Of a stretch of 64,000 bases of DNA, positions 1 through 8,760 are shown piece after piece. The first letter of the stretch is position 1, and each line of letters begins with the position of its first letter. The stretch comes from Leadbetterella sp. (lineage in GTDB: Bacteria; Bacteroidota; Bacteroidia; Cytophagales; Spirosomataceae). The notes under the pieces were generated by a model, which was not told where the DNA came from, did no database searches, and worked only from the letters and a program-made list of their open reading frames with translations. The position numbers were made by a program, and so were the translations under genes. The stretch lies in the NCBI GenBank assembly GCA_019638185.1, contig JAHBUH010000005.1, forward strand, positions 125,300-189,299, in the 5' to 3' direction.

Positions 1-817
1 CTTGTTTTAGTCGTTCGTCCTGGAAGTATTTCCCCAGCTTGTATTTTTGTTTGATATCTTCGGGCAGGAAGGAGGCGAAGGTATCGCTTCTGAGGCCCAA
101 CCGGGTGGTTTCCAGGGCAATGGCTTCTTCCGGGGCAATGTTCCCCAGGTTCACATTAGACCCTATGAGCTTCACAAAATACACCTGCTGGGGTCTTTGC
201 GGAGCTTCCCAGATAATATTATCAGCAGAAATGGCATTGATGATCTCATCTACCAGGCCCTGGCGCACTTCGCCGGAGCTCCGGTAAAGGCCGATGTTCC
301 CGCTTTCACGCGCTTCACCGATCACCTTCCAGGAGCCTGCCTGCAGCTCATTGCGCATCAGGTCTATCCACTTATAAGGGGCAAATATCTTTTCCGCGTC
401 TTTGGAGCCTACTTCGGAAAGCACTTTTCCGCGGGTGGCCAGGCGGGAGATGTAATTGCACTTCTCCTCGTGAGGCAGGGTGATGGAGCCGTCAGAGACT
501 TCCGCGTATTCCAGGCCGAATTTATCCAGCACCCGGAGGTAGTCTTCAAACTGGTTCCGCACCACAAACGCTTCAAAAAGGGTACCGCCAAAGTACACCG
601 GGATGTTATGGGCATGGTAGAGATTGATCTTCTCCTGGAGATTCTCCGTGATGTAGGAGGTGGCCCATCCTAATTTGATAATATCTACAAACCGGGAAGC
701 TTTGGAGAGAAAATTCTCCGCCTCTCCGAGGCTCAGGCCTTTGTCCATTACCATGGTCAGGCCGTTATTACGGGGCTGGGAGGTCCGCTCCGGTATATGC
801 GATAAAGAATAATTCAT
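1..817 (-). CDS. Phosphosulfolactate synthase-like (ComA family), 3' end off window
   Basis: About 272 residues are readable from the ATG at 817 to the window edge, and no stop is reached. The protein looks like a ComA-family (beta/alpha)8 barrel, which in methanogens adds sulfite to phosphoenolpyruvate to form phosphosulfolactate. Supporting stretches are KLGWATSY, the HNIPVYFGGTLFEAF strand-turn region, EVSDGSITLP and VIGEARESG in family order. ComA proteins are usually about 250-280 residues, so little is missing. The role of this family in Bacteroidota is not settled; a link to sulfonate metabolism is inference from the family only. It is divergent from the Omp85-type gene at 964. Confidence 0.75.
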   Translation of the reverse strand, partial: MNYSLSHIPERTSQPRNNGLTMVMDKGLSLGEAENFLSKASRFVDIIKLGWATSYITENLQEKINLYHAHNIPVYFGGTLFEAFVVRNQFEDYLRVLDKFGLEYAEVSDGSITLPHEEKCNYISRLATRGKVLSEVGSKDAEKIFAPYKWIDLMRNELQAGSWKVIGEARESGNIGLYRSSGEVRQGLVDEIINAISADNIIWEAPQRPQQVYFVKLIGSNVNLGNIAPEEAIALETTRLGLRSDTFASFLPEDIKQKYKLGKYFQDERLKQ

Positions 818-932
818 TCGCTAATGATTGAAGCCGCAAAATTACGAAATACTACGGGTTTTCGGTTAAAAATCGCCAAAAAATAAGGGACTTATTCCGG
901 TTACGGTTTAGTGATTTCCCGTATTATTGAGA

Positions 933-940
933 TATATTTG
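933..940 (+). promoter_or_regulatory. -7 promoter element TATATTTG
   Basis: The box matches the Bacteroidota -7 consensus TAnnTTTG and ends 23 nt before the TTG start at 964. No clean -33 TTG is seen at the usual spacing. It supports the TTG start of the following gene. Confidence 0.5.
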
Positions 941-963
941 CAACCATTTGTAAAATTTCAAGT

Positions 964-2352
964 TTGAGGTTAACCGGGTTCTTATTAGCAGTTTTGTGGT
1001 TTTGCGCCGGGGATGCCAGGGCCTTTGAAAATCCTGTTTACGAGGTTCGGAGCATCCGGGTGGAGGGAAATAAGGTGACCAAAACAGCTATTATTGAAAG
1101 GGAGGTGGTTTTTAAGACGGGAGATTTTATCCCCGCTGATCAGCTGAATGAAAAGCTGGAACTTACCCGTTCCAATATCATTAATACCAATCTCTTCCTG
1201 GATATCAGCATAGCGCATACCGTAGATTCCCTGATGCAGATGGATGTGACCATTTACGTAAAGGAACGCTGGTACTGGTCTGTACTGCCCTACCTGGTGC
1301 TGGGCGACCGCAGCTTTAACGAGTGGTGGTATGAGCGGGGGAGAGACCTGCGTAGGCTCACCTACGGGCTGTACCTCACCCAATATAATTTTACCGGCAA
1401 TGCCGATATCTTCAGTGCCGGGGTATACCTGGGGTTTGCGCCCCAATATTACCTGGGGTATTCCCGGCCGTATATTGACCGGCAGAAGCGTTTCGGGGTT
1501 TCAGGGCGGGTATTTTATACTTCCCGCAGGAACCTGGCCTACCGCACCTGGAATGATAAGCTGGCCTTTCTCAGCTCCGACAGCCTGAGCTTCAGCCGGT
1601 TCGGGGCCACGGCCGAAGTGCGGTACCGGCGCGGTCACAATTATTTCCATACGGTGTTTCTGGGATTCTCCGAAAATCAGATATCGGATACGGTGGTCCG
1701 GGCCAATCCGGGGTATTTCGGCGAGGGGAAAGACCACCAGACGCTGTTTAACCTGGGATATGAATACCGGGTGGATTTCCGGAATGTACGCCAATATCCG
1801 CTCAAAGGCAGTTTTTTTGCCGGCAGCATCAATCACTTCTTTACGCGCTACGGCAAAGACCAGACGAACCTGCTGCTCCTGTATAACCGGTATTTCCCGC
1901 TGGCAGAGAAGTGGTTCCTGGAAATGGGCCTGAGGGGCAAGGCCTCTTTTCCGCGCCGCCAGAATTATTTCCTGGTCAGCGGCCTGGGCTATGGTGGTAA
2001 TATAGCCCGGGGCTATGAGCTGTATGTGATAGACGGACAGTATTTTGCACTGAACCGGAATACGTTGAAATTCAAGGCGTTTGACCGTAAGTTTGATATA
2101 GGCTGGATCATATGGAAGAAGGAGTTCGCTATGGTGCCGGTCACCATTTACCCCAATGTGTACCTGGATTACGCCTATGTGAGAAACTTTACGCCTGAAA
2201 GAAGCAATTCCCGCCTCAGCAATACGCGCCTGGCAGGGGGTGGAGTAGGCCTGGATGTGGTTACCTTTTATAACATTAACCTGCGGGCCTATTATTCAGT
2301 GAACCAGATGCGGGAGCGGAAACTGTTTTTCACCGTAGGACGGGAGTTCTGA
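964..2352 (+). CDS. Omp85-family outer membrane protein with one POTRA domain
   Basis: The protein has 462 residues. A signal peptide covers about residues 1-20. One POTRA-like domain follows at about 25-95 (VRSIRVEGNKVTKTAIIEREV, then NIINTNLFLDISI), and the rest is a beta-rich barrel typical of the surface antigen D15/Omp85 superfamily. It is much shorter than the BamA encoded at 15308 and has one POTRA instead of five, so it is not the main assembly factor. It could be a TamA-like or FhaC-like exporter; the partner is unknown. The start is TTG at 964. An in-frame stop lies upstream near 930 with no ATG between, and a -7 box sits at 933-940. Confidence 0.75.
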   Translation: MRLTGFLLAVLWFCAGDARAFENPVYEVRSIRVEGNKVTKTAIIEREVVFKTGDFIPADQLNEKLELTRSNIINTNLFLDISIAHTVDSLMQMDVTIYVKERWYWSVLPYLVLGDRSFNEWWYERGRDLRRLTYGLYLTQYNFTGNADIFSAGVYLGFAPQYYLGYSRPYIDRQKRFGVSGRVFYTSRRNLAYRTWNDKLAFLSSDSLSFSRFGATAEVRYRRGHNYFHTVFLGFSENQISDTVVRANPGYFGEGKDHQTLFNLGYEYRVDFRNVRQYPLKGSFFAGSINHFFTRYGKDQTNLLLLYNRYFPLAEKWFLEMGLRGKASFPRRQNYFLVSGLGYGGNIARGYELYVIDGQYFALNRNTLKFKAFDRKFDIGWIIWKKEFAMVPVTIYPNVYLDYAYVRNFTPERSNSRLSNTRLAGGGVGLDVVTFYNINLRAYYSVNQMRERKLFFTVGREF

Positions 2353-2413
2353 CCACTCAGCCCGCTATTCATCCGTTGGATCATTTGATGTAAGCCCGTC
2401 AGGCAGGATGTAT

Positions 2414-2421
2414 TATTTTTG
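2414..2421 (+). promoter_or_regulatory. -7 promoter element TATTTTTG for sppA
   Basis: The box matches TAnnTTTG and ends 17 nt before the ATG at 2439. This fits transcription of sppA from its own promoter. Confidence 0.5.
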
Positions 2422-2438
2422 TGTGAATTTTAAATTGG

Positions 2439-4208
2439 ATGATCATGCTTCAGTTTTTGAAATATGTACTGGCCACTATCATAGGCCTTTGTTTATTTGT
2501 AGTTATCTCGTTTTTTGTGATGGCGGGAATAGGTTCTATGCTTTCCAGCAGTGACTCCGTCACCACGGTGAAGGAAAAAAGCGTATTAAAGTTAAATTTC
2601 GACAGTTATTTCACGGAATTGACTATCCCGGAAGATCCGTTTTCGGATATGTTCGGTGACGGTACCCCGAATATCGGTCTGAATGACTTTAAGAGCGCCC
2701 TGGCCAATGCCGCCAAAGACCCCAATATCAAGGGCATCAGCATCAGCCTGAGTAACCCCATGCTGGGTTTCGGGGAGATGGCAGAGGTAAAAGCAGCCCT
2801 GAAAGACTTTAAGAAGTCAGGGAAATTTATTTATACCTACAGTGAATTCCTTTCTGAAAAGGCCGTTCTGCTGGCTGCCGTGGCCGACAGCTCGTTTTTA
2901 CATCCTCTGGGCGGCGTGGAATTTAACGGGCTTTCCAGCGAAGTGACCTTCATCAAAGGAACCCTGGATAAGCTGGGCCTGGAGCCGCTGGTATTCCGGG
3001 TAGGCGAGTTTAAAAGCGCGGTAGAACCTTTTATCCGCACGGATATGAGTGCGGAGAGTAAGGAGCAGGTAAGCCAGTATATCGGTTCCATTGCCGGGAA
3101 TATCTATACGGATTTTGCGGCCGATAAAAAGATGACGAAGGAGGAGGTAGACGGCATCCTGAACAAGGCCTCCATGCTCTCCGCCGATGAAAGCACCGCT
3201 AACCGCCTTATTTCAGCCCAGGCGTACCAGGACCAGTACGAAGACGCCCTCCGGCGGAAACTGGGTCTGAAGGCTGACGCCAAGATCTCTTATGTAAGCC
3301 TGAGTAATTATACCAAGGCTAAAAAATATGTACCGGAAGGTAAAAGTGAGAACCGGATAGCGGTGATCGTATCGGAAGGGGAGATCGTGCAGGGGCATGG
3401 GAATGAAAACGTGATCGGTTCGGATGATTTTGTGAAAGAGATCCGGAAAGCCCGGAAGGATAAAAAGATCAAGGCGGTGGTGCTGCGGATCAACTCGCCC
3501 GGCGGCAGCGCCCTGGCATCTGATATCATGTGGCGGGAGATTCAGCTGACCCGTAAGGAAAAGCCGGTGATCGCTTCCATGGGGGATGTGGCCGCTTCAG
3601 GGGGCTATTACATGGCCATGGGCTGTGACACCATTGTGGCGCATCCTACCACCATCACGGGCTCTATCGGGATTTTCGGCCTTATGCTGAATTCCCAGAA
3701 ACTGATGAATGAGAAGCTGGGGGTTACTTTTGACGGGGTGAAGACCCATGAATTTGCGGACTCGCCGTCCCTGACCAGGAAGATGTCAGATGCCGAAAAG
3801 CAGACTATACAGAACATGGTGAATGATGGCTATGAGACCTTTACTTCCAAGGCGGCCCAGGGCAGAAAGATGAGTATTGAAAAACTAAAAGCCGTGGCCG
3901 GTGGCCGCGTGTGGACGGGAGAACAGGCCAAAGCCCACGGCCTGGTGGATGTGCTGGGCGGACTGGATGAGGCTGTGGCCATTGCCGCTAAAAAAGTGAA
4001 CCTGAAGGAAGGTGACTTCCAGGTGAAATATTATCCCTACCCTAAGTCGGAGCTGGACCGCATCATAGAGCGTTTCAGCAAAAAGCAGGAGGATGCGCGC
4101 ATGGCTGCCTACCTGGGTGAGCTGGCCCCGGTTTACCGGCAGCTGCTCTCCGTAAAGAATATGGACCGTATCCAGGCCCGGCTGATGTTTGTGCCGGAGT
4201 TCCGGTAA
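2439..4208 (+). CDS. sppA: Signal peptide peptidase SppA, long (67K) type
   Basis: This is a 589-residue serine peptidase of the protease IV family that cleaves signal peptides left in the membrane after secretion. One N-terminal transmembrane anchor (about residues 8-33) precedes two S49 domains. The general-base Lys lies in FRVGEFKSAVEPF (about K192) and the nucleophile Ser in VAASGGYYMA (about S387), the same spacing and context as the E. coli Lys/Ser dyad. The length is that of the duplicated long form. The start could be 2439 or the second ATG at 2445. A strong terminator follows directly, so it is probably monocistronic. Confidence 0.93.
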   Translation: MIMLQFLKYVLATIIGLCLFVVISFFVMAGIGSMLSSSDSVTTVKEKSVLKLNFDSYFTELTIPEDPFSDMFGDGTPNIGLNDFKSALANAAKDPNIKGISISLSNPMLGFGEMAEVKAALKDFKKSGKFIYTYSEFLSEKAVLLAAVADSSFLHPLGGVEFNGLSSEVTFIKGTLDKLGLEPLVFRVGEFKSAVEPFIRTDMSAESKEQVSQYIGSIAGNIYTDFAADKKMTKEEVDGILNKASMLSADESTANRLISAQAYQDQYEDALRRKLGLKADAKISYVSLSNYTKAKKYVPEGKSENRIAVIVSEGEIVQGHGNENVIGSDDFVKEIRKARKDKKIKAVVLRINSPGGSALASDIMWREIQLTRKEKPVIASMGDVAASGGYYMAMGCDTIVAHPTTITGSIGIFGLMLNSQKLMNEKLGVTFDGVKTHEFADSPSLTRKMSDAEKQTIQNMVNDGYETFTSKAAQGRKMSIEKLKAVAGGRVWTGEQAKAHGLVDVLGGLDEAVAIAAKKVNLKEGDFQVKYYPYPKSELDRIIERFSKKQEDARMAAYLGELAPVYRQLLSVKNMDRIQARLMFVPEFR

Positions 4209-4217
4209 GAGGTGTTA

Positions 4218-4249
4218 AAGGCCGGGGTATAACGCCCCGGCCTTTTTTA
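4218..4249 (+). terminator. Rho-independent terminator after sppA
   Basis: A 10-bp perfect stem (AAGGCCGGGG with CCCCGGCCTT), a short loop and a T run. It lies 10 nt after the sppA stop codon. Confidence 0.9.
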
Positions 4250-4290
4250 AAACCGCTCTTCCTTAACCTTGACCACTGATGTACTTTGTA

Positions 4291-4321
4291 TTGCATAGTA
4301 CCATGCGAGGTGCTAATTTTG
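4291..4321 (+). promoter_or_regulatory. Promoter TTG-N20-TAATTTTG for PspC gene
   Basis: The -33 TTG is at 4291-4293 and the -7 box TAATTTTG at 4314-4321, separated by exactly 20 nt. An ATG at 4322 touches the -7 box, so the ATG at 4343 must be the real start. Confidence 0.65.
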
Positions 4322-4342
4322 ATGCATAAAACAAAACAAATT

Positions 4343-4549
4343 ATGAAAAAGCTATTTAGAATAAAAGGTGAAGGTTCCATGTTAGGGGGTGTTTGTGCCG
4401 GTCTGGCAGAGTACCTGGATATTGATGTGACCATTGTAAGGTTACTGTTTGTGATCGCCATCATCACGCCGGTTCCGGCCATCATTCCTTACCTGGTCAT
4501 GTGGATCATCATGCCGGTTAAGCACACCGTTCCTACGCTGACCGCGTAG
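4343..4549 (+). CDS. PspC-domain membrane protein, 68 aa
   Basis: This is essentially a single PspC domain. It starts with MKKLFRIKGEGSMLGGVCAGLAEYLDID, with the family signature GGVCAGLAEYLDID, followed by one hydrophobic helix pair ending in IMPVK. PspC domains are inner-membrane modules of the phage-shock type envelope stress response. No pspA or pspB lies nearby, so the exact role is open. A near relative is encoded at 6717. The start at 4343 is fixed by the promoter just upstream. Confidence 0.85.
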   Translation: MKKLFRIKGEGSMLGGVCAGLAEYLDIDVTIVRLLFVIAIITPVPAIIPYLVMWIIMPVKHTVPTLTA

Positions 4550-4555
4550 GAACGG
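4527..4555 (+). repeat. Perfect 12-bp hairpin across the PspC stop codon
   Basis: CCGTTCCTACGC (4527-4538) pairs with GCGTAGGAACGG (4544-4555) around a 5-nt loop. The right arm contains the TAG stop of the PspC gene. No T run follows, so it may stabilise the mRNA 3' end; a separate terminator lies at 4596-4625. Confidence 0.7.
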
Positions 4556-4595
4556 CGTGAAACCGCCCCTGACGGCTTGTAATCAGAGATTCCTC

Positions 4596-4625
4596 CCGGA
4601 CGGAACGCTTCCGCCCGGTTTTTTG
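4596..4625 (+). terminator. Rho-independent terminator
   Basis: CGGACGGAA pairs with TTCCGCCCG with one mismatch and a 3-nt loop, followed by a T run. It ends the PspC transcript. Confidence 0.75.
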
Positions 4626-4696
4626 TTTACAGTTCAATATTACCCCAATATTATCGTTTCTTTAATATTCTGTTAACCTCCGGGTTTTAGTCTGCA

Positions 4697-5743
4697 ATGA
4701 AAAAGATATTACTCCTGATAGCAATCCCCCTGGCTACTTTTGCTAAAGTACCCGGAACTATGGATCTGAAAACACCCCCTAAACGAATCATACGGACCTG
4801 CTGCTCTTTTGGCGTGGATGTAAAGGTATCTGTGCTTTCTTTTCTGAAAGTGACAGATATCACTTCGGTGGATGCCCTGGGGGATCATACTTACCTGGGC
4901 AGCAAGCAGGAGAATAACGGGATCATTTATACCCGGAACGGCGGGTTTATTGATATGGGCCACCTGCGGGATATCGCTGATTATACCACGTATCTTTATG
5001 CGCTGATTAAGGAAAACAGGGCAAACGGCCTGACGGACTTCCGCCTGGGCAAAGAGGGCGGCGTGAAAAAGCTGTCGGTGAATATCCCTGAAAACTTTAC
5101 GGATGAAGATATGGCGCGCCTGGCCGGGAAGATTGCGTATGACCTTTCGGTATGGCACGAGATCTCCACCTGGTACGGGTCTTCTTATATTCCGCTGGTG
5201 CCGGAAAGATATTCCAGTTTTTCCGTAGAAGATGCTTATTCTAACCTGATGGGGGTGCATCTGGGCATAAAGTCCATTCTCAGCGACAAAGATTATGAAA
5301 GTGAAATGACCCGCAATATCTTCGAGACCCTGGATTACCTGGGGGCGGTTTCTTCGGAAGAGGATACCCGCCAGGCCATGAATGACGTGAAAGATATCTG
5401 GTGGTCAGGAACGGCCAAACTGCCCAGCCGGAAAGTGCTGATCAAAAGGCAGTTTGAGATCCTGGGGCGGGTTTCTCCGCTGGTGGTAGACAGTGACCTG
5501 CGGGGAGAAAGCCAGTATGAGCTGCTGGTGCCGGAAAAAGCTTCTGACGGCCGCGATTTTAATGAATTTTATACCCTGGAGATCCGGGCCAACTTTAAAA
5601 TCCCGGTGAAAAGGGTGTTTGGCTACGGTTTCCGTGACCGGCTGATCAACCAGAATGATTTCCCCGCCTTAATTCATTACGGGGAATACCTGGCCACTAC
5701 ACCGGAACACGCCGGCGCTCACGCCGTTTCTTCAGCCCGGTAA
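4697..5743 (+). CDS. DUF4056-type secreted protein
   Basis: The protein has 348 residues with a short signal peptide (about 1-16). The conserved stretches RTCCSFG, GGFIDMGHLRDIADYT and WHEISTWYG fit the DUF4056 family, whose function is not known. The His-rich motifs MGHLRD and WHEIST could bind a metal or form an active site, but this is inference. The gene ends convergently with the protease at 5719, and the two coding ends overlap by 25 nt. Confidence 0.7.
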   Translation: MKKILLLIAIPLATFAKVPGTMDLKTPPKRIIRTCCSFGVDVKVSVLSFLKVTDITSVDALGDHTYLGSKQENNGIIYTRNGGFIDMGHLRDIADYTTYLYALIKENRANGLTDFRLGKEGGVKKLSVNIPENFTDEDMARLAGKIAYDLSVWHEISTWYGSSYIPLVPERYSSFSVEDAYSNLMGVHLGIKSILSDKDYESEMTRNIFETLDYLGAVSSEEDTRQAMNDVKDIWWSGTAKLPSRKVLIKRQFEILGRVSPLVVDSDLRGESQYELLVPEKASDGRDFNEFYTLEIRANFKIPVKRVFGYGFRDRLINQNDFPALIHYGEYLATTPEHAGAHAVSSAR

Positions 5744-6603
5744 TAACGAATGCCGTGCTGGTCCAGGAAGTTCAGTACCGCCTGAATATGAGCAAACCAC
5801 CCCAGGTTAATGAACTGATTTTCTTCTACGGTCACCCCGTTTTTCTGAAGGGTGGGCGAAAAGCCCAGCGGAAGGTGACGGGTCATAGACTGTATGCCCC
5901 ATACGCGGCCGGCCTTATCAAAGACCGGCCCGCCGCTCTGCCCGCGCAGGCCGGGTGAGCTGGTCTCGATCCACAGGATCTCCCGGGGTGCCGGGGCGCT
6001 GTCCTGACCCGGCGGCAATGCGGCCTCTGCCCGGGATCCCAGTGAACCGGACCCGGCAGGGATGGTCCCCCCTGAAATGATCCGGGTGACCATGCCTTCG
6101 TAAGGAAACCGCGGAATGGGAAACAGGCCCGGATCATACCGGAAGGCATTGCCAGAGAAGGTAGCCTGGATATCGTAAAATGGGAAACCCAGCTTACAGA
6201 CGGACCGGCCTGTCTTTACCGCAGCCGGTGAAATAAATACGGGATATTCCCGCACAAACGCCGGGTCAAAATTCTCAATCTTCCCGATGGCCAGGTCGTT
6301 TTCCGGCAATACATAAAATTCAGGTACCCAGTGGTGGTCCGCGCCGAACCACAGCGAGTGGTTCAGGATCCATTTCGGGTTCAGTACGGTGGCCTCGCCC
6401 TGGATATACTCCTGGTATTCTTTCAGGTGTGCCTGGTGGAGCGAAGTCTCCTGGATGATATGGGCGGCCGTGAGCATCCAGCCTTCCTCGTTGAGGATAA
6501 TAAAGCTGGCCAGGCTGCTGCTGATGCTCCCGTCCTGGTAGCGGTTAGAGATGATCAGCGGAAAAGTAAAAGCGGAGGCTTTCTCTATGGCTTCAACAAA
6601 CAT
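5719..6603 (-). CDS. Trypsin-like serine protease
   Basis: The protein has 294 residues from the ATG at 6603. The chymotrypsin-fold catalytic triad is visible: His48 in LTAAHII, Asp103 in NDLAIG, and Ser223 in RGQSGGPVFD. The fold is of HtrA/DegP protease-domain type, but no PDZ domain follows. No signal peptide is evident, so the location is uncertain. A longer reading from 6663 is possible, but the -7 box TATCTTTG at 6628-6621 lies inside it and supports 6603. The 3' end overlaps the convergent DUF4056 gene. Confidence 0.85.
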   Translation of the reverse strand: MFVEAIEKASAFTFPLIISNRYQDGSISSSLASFIILNEEGWMLTAAHIIQETSLHQAHLKEYQEYIQGEATVLNPKWILNHSLWFGADHHWVPEFYVLPENDLAIGKIENFDPAFVREYPVFISPAAVKTGRSVCKLGFPFYDIQATFSGNAFRYDPGLFPIPRFPYEGMVTRIISGGTIPAGSGSLGSRAEAALPPGQDSAPAPREILWIETSSPGLRGQSGGPVFDKAGRVWGIQSMTRHLPLGFSPTLQKNGVTVEENQFINLGWFAHIQAVLNFLDQHGIRYYRAEETA

Positions 6604-6620
6604 ACGGTGAAAAGTTTGGG

Positions 6621-6628
6621 CAAAGATA
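6621..6628 (-). promoter_or_regulatory. -7 element TATCTTTG for the protease gene
   Basis: Read on the minus strand, this box matches TAnnTTTG and ends 17 nt before the ATG at 6603. It decides that start over the upstream one. Confidence 0.5.
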
Positions 6629-6716
6629 TTCCGTTCACCGGGTTTACGGTAGCGGATTATCAAAATTTTGAATGTATATTTACATGCAGTGGAATGCGCT
6701 AAATTAAAAACAAACC

Positions 6717-6917
6717 ATGAAAAAGAAATTATTGAGAACGGTAGGGCCGGAGGCCATGGTGCTGGGCGTATGCGGCGGGCTGGCTAAATACCTGGATATA
6801 GACCCTACGGTGGTCCGGATCGTAACAGCCTTACTGACGGTTTTCAGTATAGGCGGGCTGATCCTGGCCTATTTTATTATGGCCCTGATCATGCCGAAAG
6901 AAACGGAAGTATTTTAA
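6717..6917 (+). CDS. PspC-domain membrane protein, 66 aa
   Basis: This is a second minimal PspC protein. It carries MVLGVCGGLAKYLDIDPTVVRI followed by one hydrophobic stretch (about residues 37-58) ending in IMPKETEVF. It shares the GVCxGLAxYLDID core with the protein at 4343 but differs elsewhere, so it is an old paralogue and not a fresh copy. Its job is probably envelope stress sensing or membrane binding, by family. The next gene is convergent and starts its 3' end only 9 nt away. Confidence 0.85.
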   Translation: MKKKLLRTVGPEAMVLGVCGGLAKYLDIDPTVVRIVTALLTVFSIGGLILAYFIMALIMPKETEVF

Positions 6918-6926
6918 GGTCCGGCC

Positions 6927-7691
6927 TTAAAAAAGAGAGAATTTTTTACCGGGAATCTTGCAGTTCACCCGGTAAATGAGGTAACTGAGGGTAACGGAAA
7001 CCTGGAAGTATTTGTCTTTTTGCCGGGTATTGGGATACAGGAAGAAATCATCTTTACGCGGGTCACTGACCAGGCCGTTTTCCGTATAGCTGTTTTGCTG
7101 CGCATTACCATCCAGGCCGTCAAACAGGCTGCCTTTCTTTTTATTGAGGAAGGCCCGGGTAGAAAATTCCGCACTCAGGTTCAGGCGCGGGCCCAGCATT
7201 TTCTTCAGCCCTATACCAAACGGGACAATACCCGTGCTGCCATCGCTGTAACTAAAGGTATTGGTTCCGGCTGAAATCACTTTTTTCAACGTATGGCTTC
7301 TGCCGTAGCCGGCAAACAGGTAAGGGGTCCAGTCGTGCTCATAATGCCCGTCATGGGTACGGAAGTTCAGGAAGTTATACTCCACCTGCAGGGCATAATC
7401 CAGTAGGGTATTCCGGAAGCTGAAATCCCGTTCTTTCAGAAAAGGATCTCCTGAGTGGCGGTCTTCGCCGTGCACCAGGCCGTACATGACCTGCAGTTTG
7501 GCGGAGATCACCTTATCCAGGTTATACCTCAGTATGAGGTTTCCGCCTATGCCGGGGTTAAGCGGCCGGAACCGCGGCTGCAGGTCACCTTTGTAGAAAG
7601 TAGGCCCGCCACCGGCCCCGAACTCCACTTTCTGTGCGTGGCCGGCCAGGGGGATAAATGCCCACAAAAGTAATCGGTAAACCGTTCTCAT
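6927..7691 (-). CDS. DUF6089-type outer membrane protein
   Basis: The protein has 254 residues with a signal peptide (to about GHAQ). The opening FGAGGGPTFYKGDLQP and alternating beta strands match the Bacteroidota DUF6089 family, predicted small outer-membrane barrels found near uppS and bamA. The start ATG at 7691 overlaps the TGA of the upstream DUF6089 gene (ATGA), which implies translational coupling. A GTG 18 nt further upstream is less likely. Confidence 0.75.
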   Translation of the reverse strand: MRTVYRLLLWAFIPLAGHAQKVEFGAGGGPTFYKGDLQPRFRPLNPGIGGNLILRYNLDKVISAKLQVMYGLVHGEDRHSGDPFLKERDFSFRNTLLDYALQVEYNFLNFRTHDGHYEHDWTPYLFAGYGRSHTLKKVISAGTNTFSYSDGSTGIVPFGIGLKKMLGPRLNLSAEFSTRAFLNKKKGSLFDGLDGNAQQNSYTENGLVSDPRKDDFFLYPNTRQKDKYFQVSVTLSYLIYRVNCKIPGKKFSLF

Positions 7692-8692
7692 TGCGGTATC
7701 GGGGGGCACTTTACACGGTTAGTGATAATGTAATTCAGGGTGATCTGGGTCACAATGTAACTGTCTTTCAGTACCCCTTTGGAGCCTCTGGCCCCGGTAC
7801 GGTCTATCCGGTTAGAAGCATCGCCGGCGGGAAAGAGGTTCATGTCTCCCACGGCTTTTCCGTAGTCTGCCGTCCGGGATTTCCCGGTCAGGGCATAATA
7901 GTTTTCATCCGCCCGGTAGGAGAGCTCTGAACTGGTGTAATTATCGCCGCCCACGTCATCCAGGTAATCGAAAAACGTAAGCCGGAGGCTGCCTTCCAGG
8001 GCAAGGATCCAGTTCTGGTTGATCCTGGCTTTTACGCCTACCGCTATGGGAAATACAGGCATAATGGAAGAATATATTTTGGGCCGGTCTTCGTTCTGCG
8101 AGCTTCTCAGCGACTCCCAGGGTTGAATGAATAACTTCCCGTCCGGGTCGTATTTATAGGTTCCGTCATCATGCTGCAGGCTCCCGCGGGCTTTGGGGTC
8201 ATTGCTGCTGATGCCTATCCCGATGCCCACGTAGGGGCTCCACTGGAGCGGGCTGTTCCGGGGTTTCTTTTCATCCATGGGAATCAGGGTGTAGAGTCCC
8301 ATGGCGGTAAATTCCATCAGGTCATTCCGGAAGTGGAGGTTCCGGATCCGGCCGTTTTTGACCCGGGGATTATCATTAGCAATAGACCACCCGTAAGTGG
8401 CGTCATTTCCGAATAGGCGAATATAGCTGACTGCGGCACGGCCTGAAAACCGGGGATTCAGATGGATCTGGTAGTTAAGGGTACCGTTCCAGCGCACATT
8501 GGAATAGAGGGCATAATAAAAAGTAGGGTAAGGCGAAAGGTCTCCAAAGTAATGCGAAGAGCCTCCTCCGATCCCTACGGTGGAGTAGCTGTCCTTACTT
8601 TTTTTGAATAGATCGCTGAATTGTCCGAAAGCAAAAGAAGTTTGTAGGAAAGCTATAGCTATTGTAATAAAGTAAATTTTATTCCTTAGCAT
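7688..8692 (-). CDS. DUF6089-type outer membrane protein
   Basis: The protein has 334 residues: signal peptide to about FAFGQ, then VGIGGGSSHYFGDLSPYPTFYYALYSNVRW, the family's N-terminal strand pattern, and an aromatic beta-rich body. It overlaps the following DUF6089 gene by 4 nt, so the pair is one operon. A hairpin at 8712-8750 separates it from nadK upstream. The function of DUF6089 is not known; proximity to envelope-assembly genes suggests an outer-membrane role. Confidence 0.75.
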   Translation of the reverse strand: MLRNKIYFITIAIAFLQTSFAFGQFSDLFKKSKDSYSTVGIGGGSSHYFGDLSPYPTFYYALYSNVRWNGTLNYQIHLNPRFSGRAAVSYIRLFGNDATYGWSIANDNPRVKNGRIRNLHFRNDLMEFTAMGLYTLIPMDEKKPRNSPLQWSPYVGIGIGISSNDPKARGSLQHDDGTYKYDPDGKLFIQPWESLRSSQNEDRPKIYSSIMPVFPIAVGVKARINQNWILALEGSLRLTFFDYLDDVGGDNYTSSELSYRADENYYALTGKSRTADYGKAVGDMNLFPAGDASNRIDRTGARGSKGVLKDSYIVTQITLNYIITNRVKCPPIPQ

Positions 8693-8711
8693 TTGTTTTT
8701 TATTAAATTAA

Positions 8712-8750
8712 AAAAGCCTCTTCCTATCTAAACGCGGTGGAAGTGCTTTT
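8712..8750 (-). terminator. Probable terminator after nadK
   Basis: On the minus strand AAAAGC-AC-TTCC pairs with GGAA-GAG-GCTTTT around a loop of 14 nt and runs into a T-rich stretch. It lies 10 nt after the nadK stop. Confidence 0.55.
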
Positions 8751-8760
8751 ATTGATTTTG

